A stretch of DNA of 64,000 nucleotides from Limnobaculum allomyrinae (GTDB lineage Bacteria; Pseudomonadota; Gammaproteobacteria; Enterobacterales; Enterobacteriaceae), in contig NZ_JADRCR010000004.1 of assembly GCF_016649425.1 (NCBI RefSeq), positions 248,001-312,000 on the forward strand, read 5' to 3'. Under the pieces are notes generated by a model, which saw nothing but the letters and a program-made list of their open reading frames with translations, ran no database searches and had not been told where the DNA came from. The translations under genes were made by a program, and so were the position numbers. Positions 1-9,141 of this stretch are shown piece after piece; positions within the stretch are counted from its first letter, which is position 1, and the number at the start of each line of letters is the position of its first letter.

Positions 1-65
1 TCCTGCGATAAACCGTATCATCCTGTCATTTACGCAACTTTTTATGTCCACAATGGTAATGTTAT

Positions 66-80
66 TAATAATGATTATCG
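66..80. promoter_or_regulatory. Probable Fur box
   Basis: The 15 bases TAATAATGATTATCG match the Fur 7-1-7 consensus (TGATAAT, any base, ATTATCA) at 12 of 14 positions. In E. coli yhgF is followed by feoABC, so this iron-responsive site probably serves a feo operon transcribed leftwards out of the window. The feo genes themselves are not visible, so the target is inferred. Confidence 0.5.
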
Positions 81-226
81 TAAACAATGCCATGAGATTC
101 ACTAAGCGTAAATAATTATTACTACCTTTGTCTACCAATATAAGTGGGAATAATAGGAAGAGGGCGGTAGATCGAGGAAGTGATTAAAAAATGTGATTTT
201 TAATGCATTGATTATATTGTGATTAA

Positions 227-256
227 TTTACCTGATAGGGTTGGATATCAGGTAAA
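227..256. repeat. Inverted repeat (hairpin)
   Basis: An 11-bp perfect stem, TTTACCTGATA paired with TATCAGGTAAA, around an 8-base loop. It has no U-tract on either side, so it is not a clear terminator. It could be an RNA stem in the leader of the gene to the left. Role unknown. Confidence 0.4.
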
Positions 257-395
257 AAGATGACCGAAGTTACTATTAATTAACAACTAAAATAAATTAA
301 TTAAGCTTATTTAATAAGTGATTAGGTCGAATTTGTTATTACTATTTATCACAAAAGTTAATAATATAATGTTTAAATAAGTTAATGTGTATTTT

Positions 396-409
396 TTGAT
401 TTATATCAA
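396..409. promoter_or_regulatory. FNR box, perfect palindrome
   Basis: TTGATTTATATCAA is an exact match to the FNR consensus TTGAT-N4-ATCAA. Together with the Fur box about 320 bp to the left it fits an anaerobically induced, iron-repressed ferrous-iron (feo) operon, which in E. coli lies downstream of yhgF after a non-coding stretch of similar length. The regulated gene is outside the window. Confidence 0.6.
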
Positions 410-421
410 ACGGAATAATAT

Positions 422-464
422 TCACGGCTGCAGTCAGAAAATAGTTGTTCATCAGCAGCCGTGA
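422..464 (-). terminator. Hairpin after yhgF, possible terminator
   Basis: TCACGGCTGC and GCAGCCGTGA form a 10-bp stem around a 23-base loop, 19 bases past the yhgF stop codon. There is no good U-tract, so intrinsic termination is uncertain; it may protect the 3' end or act with Rho. Confidence 0.4.
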
Positions 465-482
465 TAATTTATTACATTTCTA

Positions 483-2807
483 TCAGCGTTTCATTTTATT
501 TAACGCTGCAGCTAATGCATCACCCATGGCACTATTGTTGCCGCCAGAGGCTGGTTTCGCCTTCTGTGGTGCGGAGCGACGCTGTGGTCTGCTATCGTTG
601 TCAGTCGGTGCTGATTTCCGGCTGTTACCTTCGCCTGGCTGTTCATCTAAGCGCATAGACAGGGCGATACGTTTACGGTCCAGATCGACTTCCATCACTT
701 TGACTTTAACGATATCACCGGCTTTCACCACGGTATGCGGGTCTTCAACAAACTTATCTGCCAGAGAAGAGATATGTACCAGACCATCCTGATGCACACC
801 AATATCCACAAAGGCTCCAAAATTAGTCACGTTAGTGACTGTGCCTTCCAAAATCATACCGATATTGAGGTCGTTCAGGGTTTCTACCCCTTCAGCAAAA
901 TTCGCGGTTTTAAATTCCGGACGTGGGTCACGGCCTGGTTTTTCCAGCTCTTTCAGGATATCGGTAACCGTCGGTACACCAAAACGTTCATCGGTAAAGT
1001 CAGAGGCTTTGATACCGCGCAAGGCGTCAGGACTCCCCATCAGATCGTGCAGCGTTTTCTGTGTTGCCTGTAAAATACGTTCAACTACCGGATAGGTTTC
1101 CGGGTGAACTGTTGAGGCATCCAGCGGGTTATCGCCCTGATTAATACGCAGGAAGCCCGCACATTGTTCAAACGCTTTCGGGCCTAAGCGGCTAACATCC
1201 ATCAACTGACTACGGTTATTGAAACGACCATGGGTATCGCGCCAGTCGACAATATTTTGTGCAATTACCCGGCTTAAACCAGCAACCCGGGTTAACAGAG
1301 GAACAGAAGCGGTATTCAGATCGACACCAACGGCGTTTACGCAGTCCTCAACCACCGCATCCAGGCGTCGAGCCAACAGTGTTTGGCTAACATCATGTTG
1401 ATACTGACCAACGCCAATGGATTTCGGTTCAATCTTAACCAGTTCTGCCAGCGGATCTTGCAGGCGACGGGCAATAGAAACGGCGCCACGCAAAGATACG
1501 TCCAGATCGGGGAATTCCAGTGCGGCCAGCTCAGAAGCAGAATAGACCGATGCTCCCGCCTCACTAACGATAACTTTTTGACCTTTTACTTCCGGATACT
1601 GGCGTTGCAGATCAAGATAGAAACGTTCAGTTTCTCTTGAAGCCGTACCATTACCAATGGCAACCAGCTCTACGTTATGTTTGATACAGAGTGCCGCAAC
1701 AATAGCGGCGGCTTTGGCAGCCTGACCGGTATGTGGATAAATGGTATCGGTGGCAACCAGCTTACCGGTTGCATCAACCACGGCAACTTTCACACCGGTG
1801 CGCAGGCCCGGATCCAGACCCATAGTGGCACGCATCCCGGCAGGTGCCGCCATTAACAAATCTTGCATATTACGGGCAAAAACGTTGATGGCTTCATCTT
1901 CAGCCCGTTCTCTCAGGCTACCCATCAACTCAGTTTCCATGTGCATCAAAATCTTGATGCGCCATGTCCAGTTAACTACCGCCTTACGCCAGCTATCTGC
2001 CGGTGCATTATTCAGGCGTAAGTTCAGATGGTCGGTAATAATTTGCTCACAATAGCTTTCACGCGGTGGCTCATCATGCTGTGGATCGGCATTCAGAGAC
2101 AGGCTCAAAATACCTTCATTACGACCGCGGAACATGGCCAGCGCGCGGTGAGACGGCGTTCCGGAAATAGGCTCTTGGTGGGCGAAGTAATCGCGGAATT
2201 TTGCCCCTTCCTGCTCTTTGCCTTCCAGCACTCGGGAGGTCAGATAAGCATTCTTCCACAAGTATTCACGTATTTTGCTGAGCAACGCGGCATCTTCTGA
2301 AAAGCGCTCCATCAGAATATAGCGGGCACCATCCAATGCGGCTTTGGTATCCGCCACGCCTTTGTCACTGTCTACGTAAGAGAGTGCGGCTTGTTCGGGG
2401 TCTTGCTGAGGATCTTGCCATAATGCGTCCGCCAATGGCTCCAGACCGGCTTCGATAGCGATCTGCCCACGAGTGCGGCGTTTAGGTTTATAGGGCAGGT
2501 AGAGGTCTTCCAGCTCGGTTTTACTCATGGTGCCATTGATAGCGGAAGCCAGCTCGTCTGACAATTTGCCCTGTTCGTCAATGGATTTCAGAATCGTCTG
2601 GCGACGGTCTTCCAGTTCGCGCAGATAGACCAGTCGGGTTTCCAACTGTCTGAGTTGAGTATCATCCAGCCCGCCAGTGACTTCTTTACGGTAACGGGCA
2701 ATAAAGGGAACGGTGTTGCCCTCATCTAATAAGTTAATGGTGGACAGAACCTGTTCAGGTCTTACCTGTAGCTCATTGGCAATAGTGCGACTTAATAGAT
2801 TATTCAT
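483..2807 (-). CDS. yhgF: Tex family RNA-binding transcription accessory protein YhgF
   Basis: 774 residues, nearly the same length as E. coli YhgF. Domain order fits Tex: a helical Tex N-terminal region, a YqgF-like RNase H fold in the middle (around [16 protein letters not shown]), a helix-hairpin-helix segment ([19 protein letters not shown]), and a C-terminal S1 RNA-binding domain at about 650-720 ([21 protein letters not shown]). The C-terminus is a basic, low-complexity tail. Tex proteins bind nucleic acid and associate with transcribing RNA polymerase; the precise job in enterics is unsettled. It is divergent from greB, whereas in E. coli the two are codirectional (from memory). The ATG at 2807 begins [13 protein letters not shown], the expected Tex start. 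Confidence 0.95.
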   Translation of the reverse strand: MNNLLSRTIANELQVRPEQVLSTINLLDEGNTVPFIARYRKEVTGGLDDTQLRQLETRLVYLRELEDRRQTILKSIDEQGKLSDELASAINGTMSKTELEDLYLPYKPKRRTRGQIAIEAGLEPLADALWQDPQQDPEQAALSYVDSDKGVADTKAALDGARYILMERFSEDAALLSKIREYLWKNAYLTSRVLEGKEQEGAKFRDYFAHQEPISGTPSHRALAMFRGRNEGILSLSLNADPQHDEPPRESYCEQIITDHLNLRLNNAPADSWRKAVVNWTWRIKILMHMETELMGSLRERAEDEAINVFARNMQDLLMAAPAGMRATMGLDPGLRTGVKVAVVDATGKLVATDTIYPHTGQAAKAAAIVAALCIKHNVELVAIGNGTASRETERFYLDLQRQYPEVKGQKVIVSEAGASVYSASELAALEFPDLDVSLRGAVSIARRLQDPLAELVKIEPKSIGVGQYQHDVSQTLLARRLDAVVEDCVNAVGVDLNTASVPLLTRVAGLSRVIAQNIVDWRDTHGRFNNRSQLMDVSRLGPKAFEQCAGFLRINQGDNPLDASTVHPETYPVVERILQATQKTLHDLMGSPDALRGIKASDFTDERFGVPTVTDILKELEKPGRDPRPEFKTANFAEGVETLNDLNIGMILEGTVTNVTNFGAFVDIGVHQDGLVHISSLADKFVEDPHTVVKAGDIVKVKVMEVDLDRKRIALSMRLDEQPGEGNSRKSAPTDNDSRPQRRSAPQKAKPASGGNNSAMGDALAAALNKMKR

Positions 2808-2969
2808 AAACCCTATATTTGTCTGAGTGAAAAATTAGAGTCGTTATACGGATTACTGAATAAAAATGCCAGAAGAAACCAACACAAGGCTGGCTGAATC
2901 ACTATAAACTAAGGTGAAAATATTCTGATTAAGCTACAATTTGAAATAGTTTGAAGTGCAGAGAATCTA

Positions 2970-3455
2970 ATGGCAAAAAGTAATTACATCACCCGTCAGG
3001 GCTGGGAAGCGCTGGACAAGGAATTGAAGTATTTATGGCGTGAAGAGCGTCCTGTCGTGACTCAGGCTGTGTCTGAAGCTGCCGCGATGGGAGACCGTTC
3101 TGAAAACGCGGAATACATCTACGGTAAGAAACGGTTGCGTGAAATTGACCGCCGGGTTCGCTTTCTGACTAAACGTTTGGAAGTACTGAAGATTGTTGAT
3201 CCAAATCCTCAGCAAGAAGGTAAAGTGTTTTTTGGCGCCTGGGTTCAGGTGGAAAACGAAGAGGGGGAGACTAACGTTTTCCGGTTAGTGGGGCCTGATG
3301 AATTTAATCCGGCAAGAAAATGGATCTCTATTGACTCGCCAGTAGCTCGGGCACTGATTGGTAAAAAAGTGGATGATGAAGTGAGTGTGGAAACACCGAA
3401 TGGCCGGGTGAGCTATTGGGTGTTGGATATTCGCTATCAACCCTTTGACGAATAG
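2970..3455 (+). CDS. greB: Transcription elongation factor GreB
   Basis: 161 residues (E. coli GreB about 158). The N-terminal half is the antiparallel coiled coil that enters the RNA polymerase secondary channel, with the conserved tip region around AAAMGDRSENAEYIYGKKR (acidic residues that help coordinate the catalytic magnesium). The C-terminal half is the FKBP-like GreA/GreB domain (VFRLVGPDEFNP ... VSYWVLDIRYQP). It rescues backtracked polymerase by stimulating transcript cleavage. The YIYGKKRLREIDRR signature separates GreB from GreA. It is codirectional with ompR, about 200 bp upstream of it, while in E. coli greB and ompR diverge. Confidence 0.96.
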   Translation: MAKSNYITRQGWEALDKELKYLWREERPVVTQAVSEAAAMGDRSENAEYIYGKKRLREIDRRVRFLTKRLEVLKIVDPNPQQEGKVFFGAWVQVENEEGETNVFRLVGPDEFNPARKWISIDSPVARALIGKKVDDEVSVETPNGRVSYWVLDIRYQPFDE

Positions 3456-3652
3456 AACGGTTTTGAAAATCGGTGAACCATGCGGATAACAAGGGTTTAT
3501 CGACGGGCGTTATGGCGCAAACCAGACACAAGTTTACAGTGATTAATCTTTGTAACAATTTTCCCGTGTCAGTTATGCAAATTGTGTTGTCTCAGCTAAA
3601 CCTATTTGAGATTTGAGTTTAGCGGTTCACAGGAAACCTTTGGAGCGAAATC

Positions 3653-4372
3653 ATGCAAGAGAATCATAAGATTCTGGTCGTTGATGACGATATGCGTCTG
3701 CGTAGTTTATTAGAACGCTATCTTACCGAGCAGGGCTTTCAGGTACGTGGTGTTGCGAATGCCGAACAGATGGATCGGTTATTAACCCGCGAGTCTTTCC
3801 ACCTGATGGTACTTGATTTGATGCTCCCCGGTGAAGACGGGTTATCCATTTGCCGCCGTCTGCGCAGCCAGAGTAATCCGATACCTATTATTATGGTTAC
3901 CGCCAAGGGTGAAGAAGTTGACCGTATCGTCGGTCTTGAAATTGGTGCGGACGATTATATTCCGAAACCATTTAACCCAAGAGAACTATTGGCCCGAATT
4001 CGTGCAGTGTTACGTCGTCAGGCCAATGAGCTGCCCGGAGCTCCATCGCAGGAAGAAGCCGTTATCGTATTCGGTAAGTTCAAGTTGAACCTGGGTACCC
4101 GTGAGATGTTTAAAGACGATGAACCTATGCCATTAACCAGCGGTGAATTTGCGGTACTGAAAGCATTGGTAAGCCATCCGAGAGAGCCGTTATCCCGGGA
4201 TAAATTGATGAATCTGGCACGTGGACGTGAGTACAGCGCCATGGAGCGTTCTATCGACGTTCAGATTTCCCGCCTGCGCCGTATGGTGGAAGAAGATGCG
4301 GCGCATCCGCGTTATATCCAAACCGTATGGGGATTAGGTTACGTATTTGTGCCGGACGGTAGTGCTGCATGA
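3653..4372 (+). CDS. ompR: Osmolarity response regulator OmpR
   Basis: 239 residues, same length as E. coli OmpR and nearly identical in sequence as I remember it. Receiver domain 5-120 with the acidic pocket D11/D12, phosphoacceptor D55 ([10 protein letters not shown]) and K105 region ([16 protein letters not shown]). The C-terminal winged-helix DNA-binding domain spans about 135-235 ([25 protein letters not shown], ... [13 protein letters not shown]). It is phosphorylated by EnvZ and controls porin genes. Its TGA overlaps the envZ ATG (ATGA), so the two are translationally coupled. The start is preceded by AGCGAAATC, with a GGAG-like site in TTTGGAGCG. Confidence 0.98.
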   Translation: MQENHKILVVDDDMRLRSLLERYLTEQGFQVRGVANAEQMDRLLTRESFHLMVLDLMLPGEDGLSICRRLRSQSNPIPIIMVTAKGEEVDRIVGLEIGADDYIPKPFNPRELLARIRAVLRRQANELPGAPSQEEAVIVFGKFKLNLGTREMFKDDEPMPLTSGEFAVLKALVSHPREPLSRDKLMNLARGREYSAMERSIDVQISRLRRMVEEDAAHPRYIQTVWGLGYVFVPDGSAA

Positions 4373-5697
4373 TTTTTTGGCGGTTCCCTCCCCGCAGTGC
4401 GGTCGCCCGTACTTTATTATTGATTGTCTCTTTGCTGTTTATCAGCCTGGTGACGACCTATTTTGTAGTGTTGAATTTTGCTATTTTGCCAAGTATTCAA
4501 CAGTTTAATAAAGTATTGGCTTATGAAGTGCGGATGTTAATGACTGACCGCTTAAAGCTTGAGGATGGAACTTATTTGATCATTCCTCCCCAATTCCAGC
4601 AAGAGATGTACCGGGAATTGGGGATTTCATTACACACAGATGCATCTGCCGAAGAGAGTGGATTGCGCTGGTCGCAGCGCTATGACTTTCTCAGTAAGCA
4701 GATGGAGCAACAGCTCGGTGGACCAACAGAGGTTCGTATTCAACTGGGGAATCACTCTCCGGTAGTGTGGCTGAAAACAGAACTTTCTCCTAAGGTTTGG
4801 GTCAGGGTTCCTTTGACGGAGATACGTCAGGGGGAGTTTGCTCCTCTGTTTCGCTATACCCTGGCCATCATTCTGATGGTTATTGGGGGCGCCTGGCTAT
4901 TTATACGGATTCAGAACCGACCGCTGGCGGATCTTGAACATGCTGCCCAGCTGGTAGGGATGGGCATGACCCCCCCGCCATTACGTGAGTATGGCGCATC
5001 AGAAGTGCGCTCTGTTACCCGGGCATTCAATCGTATGACCTCCGGCGTTAAACAATTAGATAACGATCGTACGTTGCTGATGGCTGGCGTTAGTCATGAT
5101 CTAAGAACGCCACTGACTCGAATTCGTCTGGCAACTGAGATGATGGGGTCGAAAGAAGATTATCTGGCGGAATCGATTAATAAAGATATTGAAGAGTGTA
5201 ATGCCATTATTGAACAATTTATTGATTACCTGAGTACCGGTAGAGAACAGCGTACTGAACCGGGTGATATCAATATTATTTTGGCCGAAGTGGTGTCTGC
5301 CAGTGGGTTGGATCAGGAGATTGCCACCGATTTATATCACGGTGAGTTAATTGCTAATATTCATCCACTCTCCATTAAACGCGCAATTGTTAATCTGATT
5401 GTCAATGCTTCCCGCTATGGCAATGGGTGGATTAAAGTTAGCAGCGGTAGGGAAGAGGGGCGGGTTTGGTTTCAGGTGGACGATGATGGCCCCGGTATTC
5501 CTGAAGATCAGTTAGAAATGTTATTCCAGCCCTTTGTTCGAGGGGATAGTGCTCGTAGCATTAGCGGTACTGGTCTGGGATTATCGATCTTACGTCGTAT
5601 CATTGATGGCCATGATGGTGAGATCATGATGGGAACCAGCGAGCGTGGTGGGTTGAGTGTGAGGATTTATCTGACGGAGAGTAAGTCTGAAGAGTAG
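4369..5697 (+). CDS. envZ: Osmosensor histidine kinase EnvZ
   Basis: 442 residues (E. coli 450). Two membrane helices at about 15-40 and 160-180 bracket a periplasmic domain. A HAMP linker follows, then the dimerisation/phosphotransfer helix with H243 in [14 protein letters not shown]; the Thr at +4 needed for phosphatase activity is present. The ATP-binding domain has the N box ([10 protein letters not shown]), G1 (VDDDGPGIP), F box and G2 ([12 protein letters not shown]). It phosphorylates and dephosphorylates OmpR in response to osmolarity. It overlaps ompR by 4 bases, and a bidirectional terminator shared with pckA follows. Confidence 0.97.
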   Translation: MIFWRFPPRSAVARTLLLIVSLLFISLVTTYFVVLNFAILPSIQQFNKVLAYEVRMLMTDRLKLEDGTYLIIPPQFQQEMYRELGISLHTDASAEESGLRWSQRYDFLSKQMEQQLGGPTEVRIQLGNHSPVVWLKTELSPKVWVRVPLTEIRQGEFAPLFRYTLAIILMVIGGAWLFIRIQNRPLADLEHAAQLVGMGMTPPPLREYGASEVRSVTRAFNRMTSGVKQLDNDRTLLMAGVSHDLRTPLTRIRLATEMMGSKEDYLAESINKDIEECNAIIEQFIDYLSTGREQRTEPGDINIILAEVVSASGLDQEIATDLYHGELIANIHPLSIKRAIVNLIVNASRYGNGWIKVSSGREEGRVWFQVDDDGPGIPEDQLEMLFQPFVRGDSARSISGTGLGLSILRRIIDGHDGEIMMGTSERGGLSVRIYLTESKSEE

Positions 5698-5751
5698 CGC
5701 TGATTGAGGCTTTGATATATAGCTGAACCACTCAAATTGTATTCTTAATAT

Positions 5752-5782
5752 AAAGGCGCCAATTGGCGCCTTTATATTTTTT
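5752..5782. terminator. Bidirectional terminator, envZ/pckA
   Basis: AAAGGCGCC-AATT-GGCGCCTTT is a 9-bp perfect stem with a 4-base loop. T-rich sequence follows on the plus strand (ATATTTTTTA) and A/T-rich sequence lies on the other side. It sits between the convergent envZ and pckA stops and can end both transcripts. Confidence 0.9.
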
Positions 5783-5801
5783 AACTAACAACGGATCACT
5801 A

Positions 5802-7424
5802 TTACTTCACTTTTGGGCCAACCGCCACCAGTGCTGCACCAGCAGGGGTATCGGTATATTTATCAAAGTTAGTGACAAACAGATCTGCCAGTTTCTCCGC
5901 TTTCTCTTTCCATTCTGCTTCACTGGCGTAAGTATCACGCGGATCCAGAATTGCTGGGTTTACGCCCGGCAGAGAAGTTGGAACTGCCAGGTCGAAGATT
6001 GGCAACTGGATAGTGTCTGCATTCTCGATCTCACCATTCAGGATTGAGTCGATAATAGCGCGGGTATCTTTAATAGAGATACGCTTGCCGGTACCGTTCC
6101 AGCCGGTGTTAACCAGATAGGCTTGTGCGCCAGAGGCTTTCATTCTCTTTACCAATACTTCAGCATATTGGGTTGGGTGTAATGAAAGGAATGCGGCACC
6201 AAAACAGGCCGAGAAGGTTGGTGTTGGTTCAGTAATACCGCGCTCAGTACCTGCCAGTTTTGCAGTAAAGCCAGACAAGAAGTGATACTGGGTTTGGTCA
6301 GGTGTCAGCTTAGATACCGGAGGCAGAACGCCAAATGCATCCGCTGTTAAGAAGATAACTTTTTTCGCATGTCCCGCTTTAGAAACTGGCTTAACGATGT
6401 TTTCAATGTGATAGATTGGATAGGAAACGCGAGTATTCTCGGTTTTTGAACCATCATCAAAGTCTACGCTGCCATCTGCACGTACGGTGACGTTTTCCAG
6501 CAGGGCATCACGTTTAATAGCGTTATAGATATCAGGCTCGGCTTCCTGAGAGAGTTTGATGGTTTTTGCGTAGCAGCCGCCTTCAAAGTTGAATACACCA
6601 TCATCATCCCAACCATGTTCGTCATCACCAATCAACTGACGTTTTGGATCGGTTGAAAGCGTGGTTTTACCGGTACCGGACAGGCCGAAGAATATCGCCA
6701 CATCCCCTTTATCACCCACGTTGGCAGAACAGTGCATAGAGGCAATGCCTTTTAATGGCAGCAGATAGTTCATGATGGAGAACATACCTTTCTTCATTTC
6801 GCCGCCGTACCAGGTGCCGCCGATCAGTTGGATACGTTCTGTCAGATTAAAAGCAACAAAGTTTTCCGAGTTCAGACCCTGTTCTTTCCAGTTAGGGTTG
6901 GTACATTTTGCGCCGTTCATAACGATAAAATCTGGTTCAAAACTTTGCAGTTCTTCATCCGTTGGACGAATAAACATGTTTTTCACGAAGTGAGCCTGCC
7001 ATGCCACTTCAGTAATAAAGCGTACTTTCAGACGAGTATCGGGGTTAGCACCACAGTAAGCATCAACCACAAACAGGCGTTTACCGGATAGTTGGTTAGC
7101 AACCAGTTTTTTCAGTTCGCCCCAGACAGCAGGAGTGATAGGTTTATTATCGTTTTTACCTTTGCCCTGATCTGCCCACCAAACCGTATCACGGCTGGTG
7201 TCATCACGAACGATATACTTATCCTTTGGTGAACGACCGGTGAAAATACCGGTATCTACTGCTACAGCGCCTAAGGTTGTTACTGTTCCCTTCTCATATC
7301 CCTGTAAATCAGGGCGAGTCTCTTCTTTATACAGGCAATCATAGCTTGGGTTGTACACTATCTCAGTGGCGTCTTGGATACCGTAGGTAGTCAGAACTTG
7401 GGGAGTGATACGATTTGTGCTCAT
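5802..7424 (-). CDS. pckA: Phosphoenolpyruvate carboxykinase (ATP)
   Basis: 540 residues, the same length as the E. coli enzyme. It converts oxaloacetate and ATP to phosphoenolpyruvate, CO2 and ADP, the entry step of gluconeogenesis in the cytosol. Visible motifs are the P-loop [12 protein letters not shown] at about 247-258, the acidic metal site [22 protein letters not shown], and the substrate-binding region [16 protein letters not shown]. The ATG at 7424 has the ribosome site TAAGGA eight to nine bases upstream. It is convergent with envZ as in E. coli. The 221-bp upstream region holds only a weak CRP-like half site. Confidence 0.98.
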   Translation of the reverse strand: MSTNRITPQVLTTYGIQDATEIVYNPSYDCLYKEETRPDLQGYEKGTVTTLGAVAVDTGIFTGRSPKDKYIVRDDTSRDTVWWADQGKGKNDNKPITPAVWGELKKLVANQLSGKRLFVVDAYCGANPDTRLKVRFITEVAWQAHFVKNMFIRPTDEELQSFEPDFIVMNGAKCTNPNWKEQGLNSENFVAFNLTERIQLIGGTWYGGEMKKGMFSIMNYLLPLKGIASMHCSANVGDKGDVAIFFGLSGTGKTTLSTDPKRQLIGDDEHGWDDDGVFNFEGGCYAKTIKLSQEAEPDIYNAIKRDALLENVTVRADGSVDFDDGSKTENTRVSYPIYHIENIVKPVSKAGHAKKVIFLTADAFGVLPPVSKLTPDQTQYHFLSGFTAKLAGTERGITEPTPTFSACFGAAFLSLHPTQYAEVLVKRMKASGAQAYLVNTGWNGTGKRISIKDTRAIIDSILNGEIENADTIQLPIFDLAVPTSLPGVNPAILDPRDTYASEAEWKEKAEKLADLFVTNFDKYTDTPAGAALVAVGPKVK

Positions 7425-7605
7425 AATTTTTCCTTAAAAAGATGAATACTGATGTTTATTGTAAAGGCTTTCCTGACGGTGACTGAGATAACTATCAAGG
7501 ATCGGCACATTGTTCTAAATTTTGATAGAAGATGCGATCCACATCTCGGTAATTGAGAGGTGAAACGATTAACAGAGGGATATGAGCAGAGAATAAAGAT
7601 AAAAA

Positions 7606-7636
7606 TGCCGGGAATAACGATATTTCATTCCCGGCA
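7606..7636 (-). terminator. Intrinsic terminator of hslRO
   Basis: TGCCGGGAAT and ATTCCCGGCA form a 10-bp stem with an 11-base loop 10 bases past the hslO stop; on the minus strand it is followed by TTTTTATC. Confidence 0.85.
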
Positions 7637-7645
7637 AAGCGTGTA

Positions 7646-8530
7646 TTAATGACGCGTGTCGTTTTCTAACGTCGTACTGCCATTTAGTCGTAAGGCATCA
7701 ATATCCATTTTTTCAAACAGATAGTGGTTACCACAATAATCACAGTGGATATCAATATGCCCCTCTTCAGCAATCAGAGCATCCAGCTCATCCTGTGGGA
7801 GAGCCATTAAGGCTTGAGCGCTACGCTCTCTGGAACAAGTACAATGGAAGCTAACCTTCTGGCCATCGAACAGCGTGACATCTTCTTCATGGTATAGACG
7901 GTGCAGAACTTCTTCGACGTTTAGAGAGAAAAGTTCTTCCCCTTTAATGGTTTCCGTTAACGTAGCCAGATGTTCGAAGTCATCATCATTACCTTTGTGG
8001 GCAGGCAGAACCTGTAATAGCATACCGGCAGCGGCAGCTTGCCCCTGATAAGCACCGGTTCTGATAAACAGGCGAGTAGGAAGTTGTTCAGACTGAAGGA
8101 AGTAAGCCTCAATACATTCAGCGACGGTTTCACCCTCCAGGCCTACGACACCCTGATAACGTTCACCTTCTTTAGGAATGATAGTAATAACCAGATAGCC
8201 ATTACCAATCATTTGTTTTAGCGTGAAGTTATCACTGACTTCTCCCTGGAGACGGGCAACACCGCGCATCTCTTGTAGGTTATTGCCGTTAATCACCGCC
8301 AGCTTAACCGGGCCATCGCCCTGAAGTTGAACAGTGATATCACCGTCAAATTTTAGCGTAGCGGTAAGTAAGCTGGTGGCAACCAACATTTCGCCCAGCA
8401 GGCGCTGTACCGCAACCGGATAATCATGGTTCTCGAGAATTTGACAATAGGTATCACTGAGCGAGATCAGCTCACCTCGAACATCATGTTTTTCAAATAA
8501 ATAGCGGTGTAACAGATCTGCGTTTTGCAT
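7646..8530 (-). CDS. hslO: Redox-regulated holdase chaperone Hsp33
   Basis: 294 residues (E. coli 292). The C-terminal redox switch is intact: a C-x-C pair ([10 protein letters not shown]) and a C-x-x-C pair (HCDYCGNHY) that bind zinc when reduced and form disulfides under oxidative plus heat stress, activating the chaperone. The N-terminal substrate-binding domain begins [15 protein letters not shown]. It is the second gene of an hslR-hslO pair, 47 bases after hslR, and is followed by a strong terminator. Confidence 0.97.
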   Translation of the reverse strand: MQNADLLHRYLFEKHDVRGELISLSDTYCQILENHDYPVAVQRLLGEMLVATSLLTATLKFDGDITVQLQGDGPVKLAVINGNNLQEMRGVARLQGEVSDNFTLKQMIGNGYLVITIIPKEGERYQGVVGLEGETVAECIEAYFLQSEQLPTRLFIRTGAYQGQAAAAGMLLQVLPAHKGNDDDFEHLATLTETIKGEELFSLNVEEVLHRLYHEEDVTLFDGQKVSFHCTCSRERSAQALMALPQDELDALIAEEGHIDIHCDYCGNHYLFEKMDIDALRLNGSTTLENDTRH

Positions 8531-8577
8531 GGATTTTCTCTCGTTAGGGTAATGGCTATTCTCAATAAAGCTGGAGA

Positions 8578-8982
8578 TTATTCATCATCACCATATTTAA
8601 ATTTTATCAGATTACGGCGCTCTTTCTTGTCCGGACGGCGATCCGGATGAGGCATGGTTAATGCATTCAGCTTACGTGCCTGAGAAATGTTTTCTCTTTT
8701 AGTCACACTTTCCGCAGTTTCATGATAAAGCTGCTGCGCTTCACTGGCTCCCCGGCGCTGCATACTCAAGGCATTAACGATAATAGTTCTTTCATCGTTT
8801 CCTTGTCTCAGGCGAATTTCAGCACCGACTTCCACCAGTTTGCTGGGTTTGGATCGCTGGCCGTTGTAATGCACCTTGCCACCATCAACCATTTCTCTGG
8901 CAATCGCTCTGGTTTTATAAAAACGAGCAGCCCAAAGCCACTTATCGAGCCGAATATCCTGTTCTTCGGGTGAGTTTGCCAT
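8578..8982 (-). CDS. hslR: Heat shock protein 15, ribosome-recycling RNA-binding protein
   Basis: 134 residues from the chosen ATG at 8982 ([20 protein letters not shown]), matching the 133-residue E. coli protein. That ATG has a strong ribosome site (CAGGAG eight bases before); a longer in-frame start at 9102 would add 40 residues of unrelated sequence and is rejected. S4-type RNA-binding domain at about 8-70 ([35 protein letters not shown]). Hsp15 rescues 50S subunits stalled with nascent chains. Upstream partner of hslO. E. coli has yrfG between igaA and hslR; here that gene is absent. Confidence 0.95.
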   Translation of the reverse strand: MANSPEEQDIRLDKWLWAARFYKTRAIAREMVDGGKVHYNGQRSKPSKLVEVGAEIRLRQGNDERTIIVNALSMQRRGASEAQQLYHETAESVTKRENISQARKLNALTMPHPDRRPDKKERRNLIKFKYGDDE

Positions 8983-9089
8983 CACTGATTCTCCTGAGTG
9001 GCTCTGGCAAGAGGTGGAATAGATAACTTCACTATTGCGCCTGCCGGATGCATGGAACGGGGATGAAAATTGCCGATACTTCAACATAT

Positions 9090-9122
9090 GGGCGAAATAC
9101 AATAAATCAAGGTATTTCGCCC
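9090..9122. repeat. Inverted repeat between igaA and hslR
   Basis: GGGCGAAATAC and GTATTTCGCCC form an 11-bp perfect stem with an 11-base loop, 19 bases past the igaA stop. Neither strand has a U-tract, so it may be an attenuating or RNA-stabilising hairpin rather than a full terminator. Confidence 0.5.
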
Positions 9123-9141
9123 TGAGAGTGAAAAGCCAATA

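Noticed and set aside
7530-7546. CRP site before pckA
   Set aside because: AGATGCGATCCACATCT is symmetrical, but only one half resembles TGTGA; too weak to call although CRP control is known in E. coli.
8983-9102. N-terminal extension of hslR
   Set aside because: Not conserved, overlaps the inverted-repeat side of the gap, and a strong ribosome site lies before the internal ATG at 8982.
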